Shown: piece by piece, positions 8,587 to 16,719 of the stretch
Layout: each line of letters begins with the position of its first letter
Position numbering within the stretch: position 1 is the first letter of the stretch
Origin: Limnohabitans sp. DM1
Lineage (GTDB): Bacteria; Pseudomonadota; Gammaproteobacteria; Burkholderiales; Burkholderiaceae_C
Direction: 5' to 3'
DNA: 64,000 bases
Assembly (NCBI RefSeq): GCF_001269385.1
Contig: NZ_CXOO01000038.1
Coordinates: 227-64,226 of the forward strand
Made by a program: the position numbers and the translations under genes
Notes under the pieces: generated by a model
Told to the model about the DNA's origin: nothing
The model's input: the letters and a program-made list of their open reading frames with translations, nothing else
The model's database searches: none

Positions 8587-9582
8587 ATGAAAACCACCAC
8601 CTTGGGCAAAAGCCCCCTGAAAGTGTCTCGCCTGTGCCTGGGCACCATGATGTTTGGGGACCAAACACCGTTGGAAGATGCGCGCGCCATCGTGGCCGAT
8701 GCGCAAGAAAAAGGCTGCAATTTCATTGACACTGCCGACGTGTACACGCTCGGAAAATCCGAAGAAATCGTCGGTCAGGTGCTCAAGGGGCAGCGGCATC
8801 GCTGGGTGTTGGCCAGCAAGGTCGGCAATGCCATGGCGTCCCAGCCCAACTGCCAGGGCTATTCGCGCAGCTGGATGCTGCGCGCCTGCGAAGAAAGCTT
8901 GCGCCGTCTGGACACCGACCACCTGGACATTTACTACCTGCACCGCGACTACAACGGCATGAACCTCGAAGAGCCCCTGCGGGGCATCGAAGCCTTGCTG
9001 CGCGACGGCAAGATCCGGTACTGGGGCATGTCCAATTTCCGGGGCTGGCGCATCGCCGAGATGGTCAACATGGCCCGCCAGATGAACATGCCCGGCCCCG
9101 TGGTGTGCCAGCCTTATTACAACCTCCTCAACCGCTTGCCCGAGGTGGAAATTCTGGAGGCCTGCGGGCACTACGGCTTGGGCGTGGTGCCCTACAGCCC
9201 GATTGCACGCGGCGTGCTTACGGGCAAATATGCGCCCGGCCAAACGCCCGCAGAGGGCAGCCGCGCCGCCCGGGGCGACAAGCGCATTCTGGAGACCGAG
9301 CTTCGCGAAGAGTCGCTGCACATTGCGCAAACGCTGCGCCAGCATTGCGAGTCCAAAGGCGTGTCGCTGGCGCACTTTGCCACCGCCTGGGTGCTGGCCA
9401 ATCGCCATGTGAGCGCGGTCATTGCTGGCCCCCGCACGCTGGCGCAGTGGCAAGACTACGCAGGCGCTTTGGAGGTGAGCATCACGGCCGAAGACGAAGC
9501 CCTGGTCAACAGCCTGGTGGCCCCGGGGCACCCGTCCACGCCGGGGTACAACGACCCGTCTTATCCTTTGAATGGGCGCTGA
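8587..9582 (+). CDS. Aldo/keto reductase
   Basis: The start chosen is the ATG at 8587 (MKTTTLGKSPLKVSRL), which has CGGAGA eight bases upstream; the longer frame back to 8476 has no ribosome site. The product is 331 residues, the usual length of the soluble aldo/keto reductase (Tas/YajO-like) group. The catalytic tetrad is visible: Asp and Tyr in FIDTADVYTLGKSEE, Lys in VLASKVGN and His in IYYLHRDY. The C-terminal NAD(P)-binding motif is AVIAGPRTLAQW. The cytosolic enzyme reduces aldehydes or ketones with NADPH; the physiological substrate is unknown. Confidence 0.9.
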   Translation: MKTTTLGKSPLKVSRLCLGTMMFGDQTPLEDARAIVADAQEKGCNFIDTADVYTLGKSEEIVGQVLKGQRHRWVLASKVGNAMASQPNCQGYSRSWMLRACEESLRRLDTDHLDIYYLHRDYNGMNLEEPLRGIEALLRDGKIRYWGMSNFRGWRIAEMVNMARQMNMPGPVVCQPYYNLLNRLPEVEILEACGHYGLGVVPYSPIARGVLTGKYAPGQTPAEGSRAARGDKRILETELREESLHIAQTLRQHCESKGVSLAHFATAWVLANRHVSAVIAGPRTLAQWQDYAGALEVSITAEDEALVNSLVAPGHPSTPGYNDPSYPLNGR

Positions 9583-9920
9583 AACAGCCCGGCGAGTGGC
9601 TCTGGGACACGCTTCCACCAGGGTGCAGCCATGCCAGTCACCTGTGTTTGCTCCGGCACTTGGGTGTTGTGCCCATTTGTCGTTGATCGTGGCGCTTGCG
9701 CAGCGGGCGTCAAAGCAATCAGGCTGTCTTGCTGTGCCTCAATCACGGCGCGATCACTGTGCAAACAGAAGCTGTCTCCGGCTTGCCAAAAGTGGTCAAT
9801 GGGGTCATGGCTTTCTGTCAGCCACACGCAGCCTGAGATCACGCGCAACTGCACGGTCAAGGGCTTGTGCACTGTCAGGATGCCTTGTGCAGGCAATGTT
9901 TGGCAAGGTGTGGTGTGCAT
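9561..9920 (-). CDS. DUF2917 family protein
   Basis: The product has 119 residues with no signal or membrane segment. The N-terminal half (LPAQGILTVHKPLTVQLRVI, then SGCVWLTESHDPIDHFWQAG and DSFCLHSDRAVIEA) matches the DUF2917 cupin-like domain, known mainly from Burkholderiales. It is divergent from the MocR-type regulator at 10110, the usual neighbourhood of this family, which suggests that the regulator controls it. The stop overlaps the 3' end of the aldo/keto reductase by 22 bases on the other strand. The function is unknown. Confidence 0.7.
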   Translation of the reverse strand: MHTTPCQTLPAQGILTVHKPLTVQLRVISGCVWLTESHDPIDHFWQAGDSFCLHSDRAVIEAQQDSLIALTPAAQAPRSTTNGHNTQVPEQTQVTGMAAPWWKRVPEPLAGLFQRPFKG

Positions 9921-9995
9921 GAAGTTCTTTCGTCAAGAGTTGGAAGCCTTGACTGTTGTTCACAAGCGCCGATGGCGGTAGACACAACGGCCCCC

Positions 9996-10010
9996 CATGA
10001 CGTACATGAC
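9996..10010. promoter_or_regulatory. CATGAC direct repeat between DUF2917 gene and MocR regulator
   Basis: CATGAC occurs at 9996-10001 and again at 10005-10010, a 9-base period, inside the 189-base divergent region. MocR/PdxR regulators often bind short direct repeats in such divergent promoters. The site is only a candidate. Confidence 0.25.
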
Positions 10011-10109
10011 AAGCCCTCATGAAGCGCATCTGTTGGGTGCAAATGGGGGGGGATCTGTACTGCCTTTTGGCCCGGAAGTGCACAAGCGCTGCTGCACAAT
10101 GGACACGCC

Positions 10110-11576
10110 ATGAATGCAATGCTTTTTTCTACTCCCGCCTTGTCTCAACCACGCTACGTGCAGATGGCCACGCGCATGGCTGAGCTGATCGACTCGGGGG
10201 CTTTTCAGCCCGGGCAGCGCCTGCCTTCGGTGCGCGACACCGCCGCCCAGGAAGGCGTGTCCATTTCAACGGCCATGCAGGCGTTTCGCTGGCTCGAAGA
10301 CAGGGGGCTGGCGCACGCCAAGCCCAAGGCGGGTTACTTTGTACTCAAGCATCGACAACGCATTGCACTGCCGTTAGTTGGGCGGCCACCCACGCACAGC
10401 GTGCCCGTGGAGCAGCGCAGCCGTACCGATGTGATTCGCCGTGAGGGCCATCAGGCCATCCAGGTGAACTTGGGCGGCTATTGCCCGCGTGACTCCCAAT
10501 TGTTTGACGAAGACCGTGTGCGCGTGGCGGTGGCGCGTGCTGACCGGGTGCATCGGCGCACCTTGGTCGAGTATTCCAACGAGGCAGGCACACAGGCCCT
10601 GCAAAACGCCGTGGCCCAGCGAGCCTTGCATCTGGGGTGCTCGCTCAGGGGCGAAGACGTGGTGATCACCTCCAGCTGCATGCAGGCCATCAGCCTGTGC
10701 CTGATGGCGGTGACCCGGCCGGGCGATGTGGTGGCCTTGGAGTCGCCCACGTTTTTTGGTTTTTTGGATCTGTTGGAGTCGCTCAATTTACGCGTGGTCG
10801 AAATTCCTTCGCACCCGCGCACGGGCTTGTCTTTGCCCGCCTTGCAGCTGGCGCTGGACACCCAACCGATCAAGGCTGTGCTGGCGGTGCCCACCTTGTC
10901 CAACCCTTTGGGGGCGATCATGCCTTTGGCTGAAAAAAAGGCCTTGGTGCGTTTGTTGGCCCAGTACCGTGTGCCGCTCATTGAAGACGTGGTCTTCAAC
11001 GATTTGCTGGCGTCTGACGAACGGCGTCGGGCCGTCAAGGCCTTTGATCAGGATGGTTCGGTCATGGTTTGCGGCTCGTTTTCCAAAACCATTTCGCCTG
11101 GAGTCCGTTTGGGCTGGGTAGAAGCCGGCCGCTGGAAAGAGCAGGTGGTCACCCTCAAACGCGTGCAGGGTGCCGCCACCAACGAAGTGATGGAACATGC
11201 CCTGGCTGACTTGCTGACCCAAAGTGCTTATGAATCCCAGATGAGACGTTTGAGTGCCACCATGAAAGCACGCTTGCAAGAGGCCCGGCGTTTGGTGAGC
11301 GCGCATTTTCCCAAGGGTACGCGAGTGAGCGACCCTCCGGCGGGCTACACCTTGTGGGTGGAGTTGCCCGCAGCGTTGGACAGCATGCGCTTGTTCGAAA
11401 TGGCGGCCGCTGAGGGCATCACTTTTGGGCCTGGGCCTTTGTTTTCGGCCACGGACCGCTATGCCCATTGTTTGCGTCTGAGTTTTTCAGGGGCTTGGGG
11501 CGATGCTGAGAAAAAGGCGCTCAGTCGCTTGGGGCAGATGGCAAATGCCCTGCTTGAGGGGCGTCCAGCGCCATAA
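10110..11576 (+). CDS. MocR-type transcriptional regulator (GntR HTH plus aminotransferase domain)
   Basis: The product has 488 residues. Residues ~10-80 form a GntR winged helix (QPGQRLPSVRDTAAQEGVSI, STAMQAFRWLEDRGL). The rest is a class I aminotransferase-fold domain with the PLP-binding lysine in CGSFSKTISPGVRLGW. This is the MocR layout, in which PLP or its amino-acid adduct acts as effector. The divergent DUF2917 gene is its likely target, and the regulator probably also controls itself. The ATG at 10110 lies at the expected domain start. Confidence 0.85.
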   Translation: MNAMLFSTPALSQPRYVQMATRMAELIDSGAFQPGQRLPSVRDTAAQEGVSISTAMQAFRWLEDRGLAHAKPKAGYFVLKHRQRIALPLVGRPPTHSVPVEQRSRTDVIRREGHQAIQVNLGGYCPRDSQLFDEDRVRVAVARADRVHRRTLVEYSNEAGTQALQNAVAQRALHLGCSLRGEDVVITSSCMQAISLCLMAVTRPGDVVALESPTFFGFLDLLESLNLRVVEIPSHPRTGLSLPALQLALDTQPIKAVLAVPTLSNPLGAIMPLAEKKALVRLLAQYRVPLIEDVVFNDLLASDERRRAVKAFDQDGSVMVCGSFSKTISPGVRLGWVEAGRWKEQVVTLKRVQGAATNEVMEHALADLLTQSAYESQMRRLSATMKARLQEARRLVSAHFPKGTRVSDPPAGYTLWVELPAALDSMRLFEMAAAEGITFGPGPLFSATDRYAHCLRLSFSGAWGDAEKKALSRLGQMANALLEGRPAP

Positions 11577-11655
11577 AGCTGCCGTCCATGTGAGATCGAC
11601 TGATGGATCCCATGCGGGTGTCAGTCTCTTCCAGAGCCATCTCCTCATCCATGAC

Positions 11656-11697
11656 TTGACATGAATCCAGTTATTTCTGTACAGTCTGTACAGAAAT
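11656..11697 (+). promoter_or_regulatory. Promoter with palindromic operator of the Phd/PIN toxin-antitoxin operon
   Basis: TTGACA (11656-11661) and TACAGT (11680-11685) are spaced by 18 bases. A perfect 25-bp palindrome covers 11673-11697: arms ATTTCTGTACAG and CTGTACAGAAAT around a single T. The operator overlaps the -10 box and ends 13 bases before the antitoxin ATG. This is the expected geometry for autorepression by the antitoxin or by the toxin-antitoxin complex. Confidence 0.7.
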
Positions 11698-11710
11698 CAA
11701 GGATTTGGCC

Positions 11711-11974
11711 ATGTCAGACACCCCGCAATACGGGCTCGAACAAGCACGGGCGCAGCTGCCGCTCATCGCCTCTGAGGCGCTGGCGGGCTCCAGCAGTGTG
11801 ATCACGCGCCACGGTAAACCGGTGGCGGTGGTGGTGCCGGTGGCGCACTGGCGTGAGGAACAAGCCCGCTCTTTGAAGCAAGGCGGTGTGCTGGCCTTGC
11901 GGGGTTCGGGCCGTGGCCTGTGGCCGGAGGGTGCGGCCCCAGCGGTCGCGCAGCTGCGCGATGAGTGGGCCTGA
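11711..11974 (+). CDS. Phd/YefM-type antitoxin
   Basis: The product has 87 residues from the ATG at 11711; a TTG two codons earlier is less likely. The N-terminal part (YGLEQARAQLPLIASEALAG, SSSVITRHGKPVAVVVPVAHW) is the Phd/YefM DNA-binding fold. The C-terminal tail would wrap the toxin. It neutralises the PIN-domain protein encoded three bases downstream and represses the operon from the palindrome just upstream. Confidence 0.8.
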   Translation: MSDTPQYGLEQARAQLPLIASEALAGSSSVITRHGKPVAVVVPVAHWREEQARSLKQGGVLALRGSGRGLWPEGAAPAVAQLRDEWA

Positions 11975-11977
11975 GCG

Positions 11978-12427
11978 GTGGTGACCCGTGTGCGTGCCTC
12001 GGCGTCGCTGTGGGGCGGCCTGAGTGAGGGGGCCACGGTGCTCGTGGACACCGCACCCTGGATTTACCTGCTCGAAGACCATGCCGAATTCGCGCCCCGT
12101 TTTGTGGGTCTGTTCGAAGCCGCAGAGCGCGGCCAGATTCAGCTGGCCTTGAGCACCGTGACCTTGGCCGAAGTGTTGACCGGCCCTTTCAAGGCGGGCC
12201 AAACGGCGTTGGCCAAACGCTACGAGACGGCGCTGGGCGCTTACCAAGTGGTGCCCTTGGCCGCGGCGGTGGCCAGTCTGGCGGCCCAGTTGCGGGTGCA
12301 ATACCGCCTCAAATTGCCTGATGCGGTGCAGCTGGCCTCGGCGCTGCAGATTGGCGCGGCGGCCTTGGTCACGCATGACCGGGACTTTTCTGCGGTGCAG
12401 GGTTTGCCGGTGCTGATGGGCACTTGA
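11978..12427 (+). CDS. PIN-domain toxin (VapC-like ribonuclease)
   Basis: The product has 149 residues from a GTG start three bases after the antitoxin stop; an in-frame GTG follows directly. The PIN-domain acidic residues are in order: VLVDTAPWIYLLE (Asp), STVTLAEVLTGP (Glu), LKLPDAVQLASAL (Asp) and LVTHDRDF (Asp). They bind Mg or Mn and cut RNA. About 20 residues precede the domain, so an internal start near the VLVDT segment is possible. No residue of the site is missing, so the toxin should be active. Confidence 0.8.
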   Translation: MVTRVRASASLWGGLSEGATVLVDTAPWIYLLEDHAEFAPRFVGLFEAAERGQIQLALSTVTLAEVLTGPFKAGQTALAKRYETALGAYQVVPLAAAVASLAAQLRVQYRLKLPDAVQLASALQIGAAALVTHDRDFSAVQGLPVLMGT

Positions 12428-12488
12428 ACCCCCTTCATGCCTCGCAGTGGCCGAGATTTGAAATGAGGGCTTCGCGCACAATCGCAGC

Positions 12489-13673
12489 ATGACAAACATG
12501 GCGCACAAACAGGTGGTGATTGCAGGCGGCGGTATTGGCGGCTTGGCCGCTGCTCTGGCGTCTGCGCAGCGCGGCGTGCCGGTGCAGTTGCTCGAGCGCG
12601 CAGCGCAGCTCAGCGAGGTGGGGGCGGGCATCCAGATCGGGCCGAATGTGACGCGCATCTTGCAGGCCTGGGGTCTGGGTGCGGCGCTGGCGCAGGTGGC
12701 GGCTTTCCCCAAGCAGTTGCAAGCGCGCGATGCGCAAACCGGGCAGGTGCTGGGCACCTTGCCTTTGGGCGAGCGGGCGCAGACACGTTACGGCGCGCCT
12801 TACGCCACCATCCACCGCGCCGATTTGCAGGGCTTGCTGCACACCGCGGTGCAGGCGGCGAGCGTCAATGTGCGCCTGGGCCAAACCGTGCAAGGCTGGC
12901 GCGTGACCGCTGATGGTTTGGAGGTCAACACGGTCAATGGCCCCAGCGTCCAAGCCGATGCATTGATTGGAGCCGATGGCGTGTGGAGCGCGGTCCGCCA
13001 GCAACTGCTGGGCGATGTCCCGGCGCGCTTTACCGGGCACTTGGCTTACAGGGCGCTCGTGGCGCAGGCCGATTTGCCCGCACACTTGCGCAGCGACCAA
13101 GTCACCGTGTGGATGGGACCGCGACTGCATGTGGTGCATTACCCTGTGCGCAGCGGGCAGTGGCTCAATCTGGTGGCCATCGTGCACGGTGCCAAACCCG
13201 AGCAATCTCAAGACTGGGACCAGGCCGGGCACACCCAGGCGCTGATGCAGGCCATGGGCGCGGTGGGCCGCGATTTGCACGAGCGTTTGGCATCGGTGCC
13301 CGCCTGGCGGCAATGGGCGCTGCATGACCGAGTGCCTGTGAGCAGGGCCAGCGACATGGCGCAAGGCCGCGTGGCTTTGCTGGGTGATGCGGCGCACCCC
13401 ATGCGGCCGTATTTGGCGCAGGGCGCGGGCATGGCCATCGAAGACGCACAAGCCTTGGCGCAGTGCCTGAGTGTGGGCAACGCGACGGTGCCGGAGCAGC
13501 TAAAGGCCTATGCCCAAGCACGCTGGGCGCGCAACGCCCGCGTGCAAGCGCGCGCCATCCGCAACGGCCGTATCTTCCATGCCCAAGGCGCGGTGGCGCT
13601 GGGGCGCAACCTGTCGATGCGGCTCATGGGCGGGCGGTTGATGGACCAGCCGTGGTTGTACGGGGGCAGCTGA
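12489..13673 (+). CDS. FAD-dependent aromatic monooxygenase (salicylate / 3-hydroxybenzoate hydroxylase-like)
   Basis: The product has 394 residues, normal for single-component flavoprotein hydroxylases. Motifs: dinucleotide-binding VVIAGGGIGGLAAALA at the N-terminus, the DG motif ALIGADGVWSAVR near residue 160, and the second FAD motif RVALLGDAAHPMRPYLAQGA near 295-315. The enzyme would use NAD(P)H and O2 to hydroxylate a phenolic acid. Closest in pattern are the 6-hydroxynicotinate, salicylate and 3-hydroxybenzoate enzymes, and the substrate is not determinable. No catabolic genes adjoin it, so the pathway is unclear. The gene starts 61 bases after the toxin gene. Confidence 0.8.
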   Translation: MTNMAHKQVVIAGGGIGGLAAALASAQRGVPVQLLERAAQLSEVGAGIQIGPNVTRILQAWGLGAALAQVAAFPKQLQARDAQTGQVLGTLPLGERAQTRYGAPYATIHRADLQGLLHTAVQAASVNVRLGQTVQGWRVTADGLEVNTVNGPSVQADALIGADGVWSAVRQQLLGDVPARFTGHLAYRALVAQADLPAHLRSDQVTVWMGPRLHVVHYPVRSGQWLNLVAIVHGAKPEQSQDWDQAGHTQALMQAMGAVGRDLHERLASVPAWRQWALHDRVPVSRASDMAQGRVALLGDAAHPMRPYLAQGAGMAIEDAQALAQCLSVGNATVPEQLKAYAQARWARNARVQARAIRNGRIFHAQGAVALGRNLSMRLMGGRLMDQPWLYGGS

Positions 13674-13809
13674 CCACTTTTGTCGTAGTTGTCAATTTTT
13701 TTAAAAGGTTTGGGTGGGGCAACAATCGGCGGATCGGTTGACCCGAAACCTCGTTTTTCCGGGCTAGACTTATCACATTCTTTGCCGCCAAAAACCTAGC
13801 AAAAACCCT

Positions 13810-14919
13810 ATGGAAAATGTCTTCAATTTTCGAGACAAGCTGGTCAGTGAATACAGCACCTTTTCCAGAAGTTTTTCCAAAATTCATGCTCCAGACATCT
13901 TGGACAAGGTCGAGCGAGAATACAGCGAGGGCCGTTATTGGCCCGAGCCGCTGATTCAAATCAACCCCAACTACCGCAGAAGCGCCACCGTTCAGCAGTT
14001 GGCCGCAAAGGGCGATTTACATGCCGCCTGTGCCGAGTTGTTCAAGGCCAAAAAGCCCGAGGGCACGCCTGTCGATTTGTTTTTGTACGCACACCAGATG
14101 GAAGCCTTGGCCAAAGCCGGGCAGGACAAAAGCTATGTGGTGACGACCGGCACAGGTTCGGGCAAGTCGCTTTCGTTTTTTATCCCCATCATCGACCGCA
14201 TCCTCAAAGCCAAACAGGTCGACCCAAAGCCACGTACGCGCGCCATCGTCATCTACCCAATGAACGCATTGGCCAACAGCCAACTGGAGGAGCTCGACAA
14301 GTTTTTACATGGCTATGCACCGGGACAGCAGCCCTTTACGGTCGCTCGCTATACCGGTCAAGAAAGCGCGACTGAGCGCGAACGCATCAAAAATAACCCA
14401 CCCGACATCTTGTTGACCAACTTCATGATGCTGGAGCTGATCCTCACGCGACACGAAGAAATAGACCGTGGCGTGGTTGACCACTGCCAAGGGCTTGAGT
14501 TTTTAGTGTTGGATGAATTGCACACCTACAGGGGACGACAAGGTGCTGACGTGGCCATGCTGGTGCGACGCTTACGTGAGCGCTTGCAAGCCAACAAACT
14601 GGTTTGCATTGGCACATCCGCCACCATGTCATCCACGGGCACCCAGTTTGACCGTAACAAGACCGTTGCCGAAGTGGCCTCCAAACTCTTTGGCACCACT
14701 ATCACTGAGTACGATGTCATTGGCGAAACGCTTGATCGCGTCACCAATCAAGCGAAAAGCGTAGAAACCATCAAGCCTTTCCTCAAGTCGGCTTTGTTGC
14801 AAACCAGCTTTTCATGGCCCAGCTACGCCGCTTTCCAAGACGACCCTTTGGCCATCTGGGTCGAATTGAACCTGGGCATTGAGTTACCCGAACTCGAATT
14901 TTTAATAATGCTGAAATGA
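13810..14919 (+). CDS. Superfamily 2 helicase, first RecA domain only
   Basis: The product has 369 residues. Motif I is TTGTGSGKS (112-120), followed by IYPMNALANSQ, motif II LDELHTYRG (234-242, DELH variant) and motif III IGTSATMSS (268-275). An N-terminal ~90-residue region (SFSKIHAPDI, GRYWPEPLIQINPNYRR) precedes it. This N-terminus is like the very large DEAD/DEAH-DUF1998 helicases of defence islands, usually well over 1,000 residues. The second RecA domain and everything after it are missing. Its stop overlaps the next ATG by four bases (ATGA), so translation is coupled. It is either a truncated relic fused to the next gene's start or a true half-helicase. Upstream, 136 bases carry a possible promoter. 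Confidence 0.7.
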   Translation: MENVFNFRDKLVSEYSTFSRSFSKIHAPDILDKVEREYSEGRYWPEPLIQINPNYRRSATVQQLAAKGDLHAACAELFKAKKPEGTPVDLFLYAHQMEALAKAGQDKSYVVTTGTGSGKSLSFFIPIIDRILKAKQVDPKPRTRAIVIYPMNALANSQLEELDKFLHGYAPGQQPFTVARYTGQESATERERIKNNPPDILLTNFMMLELILTRHEEIDRGVVDHCQGLEFLVLDELHTYRGRQGADVAMLVRRLRERLQANKLVCIGTSATMSSTGTQFDRNKTVAEVASKLFGTTITEYDVIGETLDRVTNQAKSVETIKPFLKSALLQTSFSWPSYAAFQDDPLAIWVELNLGIELPELEFLIMLK

Positions 14920-16562
14920 TTCCCCAATCTGAATCCCTCACCGTCGAATTCAAAAGCGACCGCAAACGCCTGTCGGATACCGAGCTGGTGGAGGCCTTGG
15001 TGTGCCTGGCCAACACCGAAGGCGGCGAGCTGTGGCTGGGTGTGGAGGACGATGGGCAGGCCACGGGCCTGCATGCCGAGCACATGGTGCTGACGGGTTT
15101 GGCGGGAATGGTGGCAGCGCGCTCGTCACCTGCATTGCAAGTGACGGTAGAAGCGCTTAAAGTGGGTGGTGTGCCCGTGGCAAAAATTAACGTACCCAAA
15201 GCGCAGGGCGAGGTGGCCACCCAGGCGGGCGTGTATGTGCGCCGCCGCATCAAGCACGACGGCACCCCCGAGTGTGTGCCCATGCTGCCGCACGAGCGCA
15301 TCAGCCGCGCCAGCAGTTTTGGCCTGGTGGATGTGTCAGCCCAGCCGGTGGCGGGCAGCACCCTTGCCGACTTTGACCCGCTGGAGCGCGAGCGCCTGCG
15401 CCAGGCGGTGCAGCAATACGGCGGTGACCGTGTGTTGCTGGAGCTGGACGACGAGGCCATGGACGGCGCACTGGGCTTTACGCAGCGATTGGCCGATGGC
15501 ACCCGTGTGCCCACGCTGACGGGCTTGTTGCTGATTGGGCGCGAGTCGGTGCTGCAGCAGCGCGTGGCCACCCACGAGCTGGCGTTTCAGGTGCTGGCGC
15601 AGCAGGCGGTGCGGTTCAACGAGTTTCGGCGTTTTCCATTGCTCAAGGCGCTGGATTGGCTGGAGACCAACTTTCGCCCCTACAACCCCGAGCAGGAGTT
15701 GCAAGTGGGCTTGTTCCGTGTGCCGGTCCCCTTGGTGGACATGGCCGCGTTTCGCGAGGCGGTGGCCAATGCCTTGATTCACCGCGACTACCACCGCATG
15801 GGCGCGGTGCATGTGCGGCTGGAGGACGACGCCTTGGTGATCAGCAACCCCGGCGGCTTGGTGGACGGCGTGACGCTGGCCAACCTGCTGGTGACCGAGC
15901 CACGCCCCCGCAACCGCGCCCTGGCCGATGCCATGAAGCGCATTGGCGTGGTGGAGCGTTCTGGGCGCGGCGTGGACACCATTTACCGGGGTATGCTTAA
16001 GTTTGGTCGCCCCGCGCCAGACTATGGCCGCACCGACCTGCACAACGTGGTGCTGAGCTTGCCCACTGTGCCCGCCGATGTGGCGTTCAGGCGCATGGTG
16101 GTGGACGCCGAGCGCAACCGCAACGCTGAGCTGCCCATTGATTCACTGATCGCTCTGGCCGCGTTGCGCGAGTTCAAGCGCCTGTCGGCCGACGCCCTGG
16201 CCAAGCACATTCAGCGCGACGCGGCCAGCGCCAAGCGCACGCTGGAGGCGCTGACCGAGGCCGGTTTGGTAGAGGCCCACGGCAATACCCGTGGCCGCAG
16301 CTACACCTTGACGGCGGCCGTGTATTCGGTGGTGAGCGACAAGGCGGCCTATACACGGCAGGTGGGTTTTGGCTCGATTCAACACGAGCAGATGTTGCTG
16401 AGCTACATCCGTCAGCATGGGCAGATAAAGCGGGCGGAGGTGATGGAGCTGTGTCGGCTGACGGAAGGGCAGGCCAAGCATTTGCTGAAAAGAATGTCTG
16501 ATGCAAAGCAGATCGTGATGCGCAGGCATGGCAATTTGACGGCTTATGTCGAATCGCAGTGA
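14916..16562 (+). CDS. Schlafen/AlbA-domain ATPase with winged-helix tail
   Basis: The product has 548 residues. Residues 5-125 form an AlbA_2 (Schlafen-like) domain: SLTVEFKSDRKRLSDTELVE, then LANTEGGELWLGVEDDGQ. Residues ~270-360 hold an HATPase-type fold of the RecG-like C-terminal type: FREAVANALIHRDYHR, VISNPGGLVDGV and RNRALADAMKRIGVVERSGR followed by GVDTI. The last 150 residues contain two winged-helix-like segments, suited to DNA binding. Proteins with this layout act as transcription regulators or in phage defence. It is coupled to the half-helicase upstream and followed by tandem repeats and an HNH nuclease. Function is unproven. Confidence 0.8.
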   Translation: MIPQSESLTVEFKSDRKRLSDTELVEALVCLANTEGGELWLGVEDDGQATGLHAEHMVLTGLAGMVAARSSPALQVTVEALKVGGVPVAKINVPKAQGEVATQAGVYVRRRIKHDGTPECVPMLPHERISRASSFGLVDVSAQPVAGSTLADFDPLERERLRQAVQQYGGDRVLLELDDEAMDGALGFTQRLADGTRVPTLTGLLLIGRESVLQQRVATHELAFQVLAQQAVRFNEFRRFPLLKALDWLETNFRPYNPEQELQVGLFRVPVPLVDMAAFREAVANALIHRDYHRMGAVHVRLEDDALVISNPGGLVDGVTLANLLVTEPRPRNRALADAMKRIGVVERSGRGVDTIYRGMLKFGRPAPDYGRTDLHNVVLSLPTVPADVAFRRMVVDAERNRNAELPIDSLIALAALREFKRLSADALAKHIQRDAASAKRTLEALTEAGLVEAHGNTRGRSYTLTAAVYSVVSDKAAYTRQVGFGSIQHEQMLLSYIRQHGQIKRAEVMELCRLTEGQAKHLLKRMSDAKQIVMRRHGNLTAYVESQ

Positions 16563-16578
16563 CTCATATGTCGCCCGC

Positions 16579-16622
16579 TTCGGATGATCTTCGGATGATT
16601 TGCGGATCATTTGCGGATCATT
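16579..16622 (+). repeat. Four 11-bp tandem repeats (iteron-like)
   Basis: Units TTCGGATGATC, TTCGGATGATT, TGCGGATCATT and TGCGGATCATT follow without gaps. A partial fifth copy (TGCGGATCA) appears near 16684, just before the HNH gene. The array lies between the AlbA ATPase gene and the HNH nuclease gene. One helical turn per unit suggests cooperative protein binding on one face of the DNA. Confidence 0.7.
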
Positions 16623-16719
16623 AAATTTCGATAAGTCATTGATTTTTATAGTTATTTTCAAAATACCACGTTGTCCAGGTCCTTGCGGATCAAAATAAAC
16701 GGGGGTTTTTTCCGGACAT

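Noticed and set aside
16579..16622. Possible CRISPR array
   Set aside because: Units are only 11 bp and contiguous, with no spacers and no cas genes nearby.
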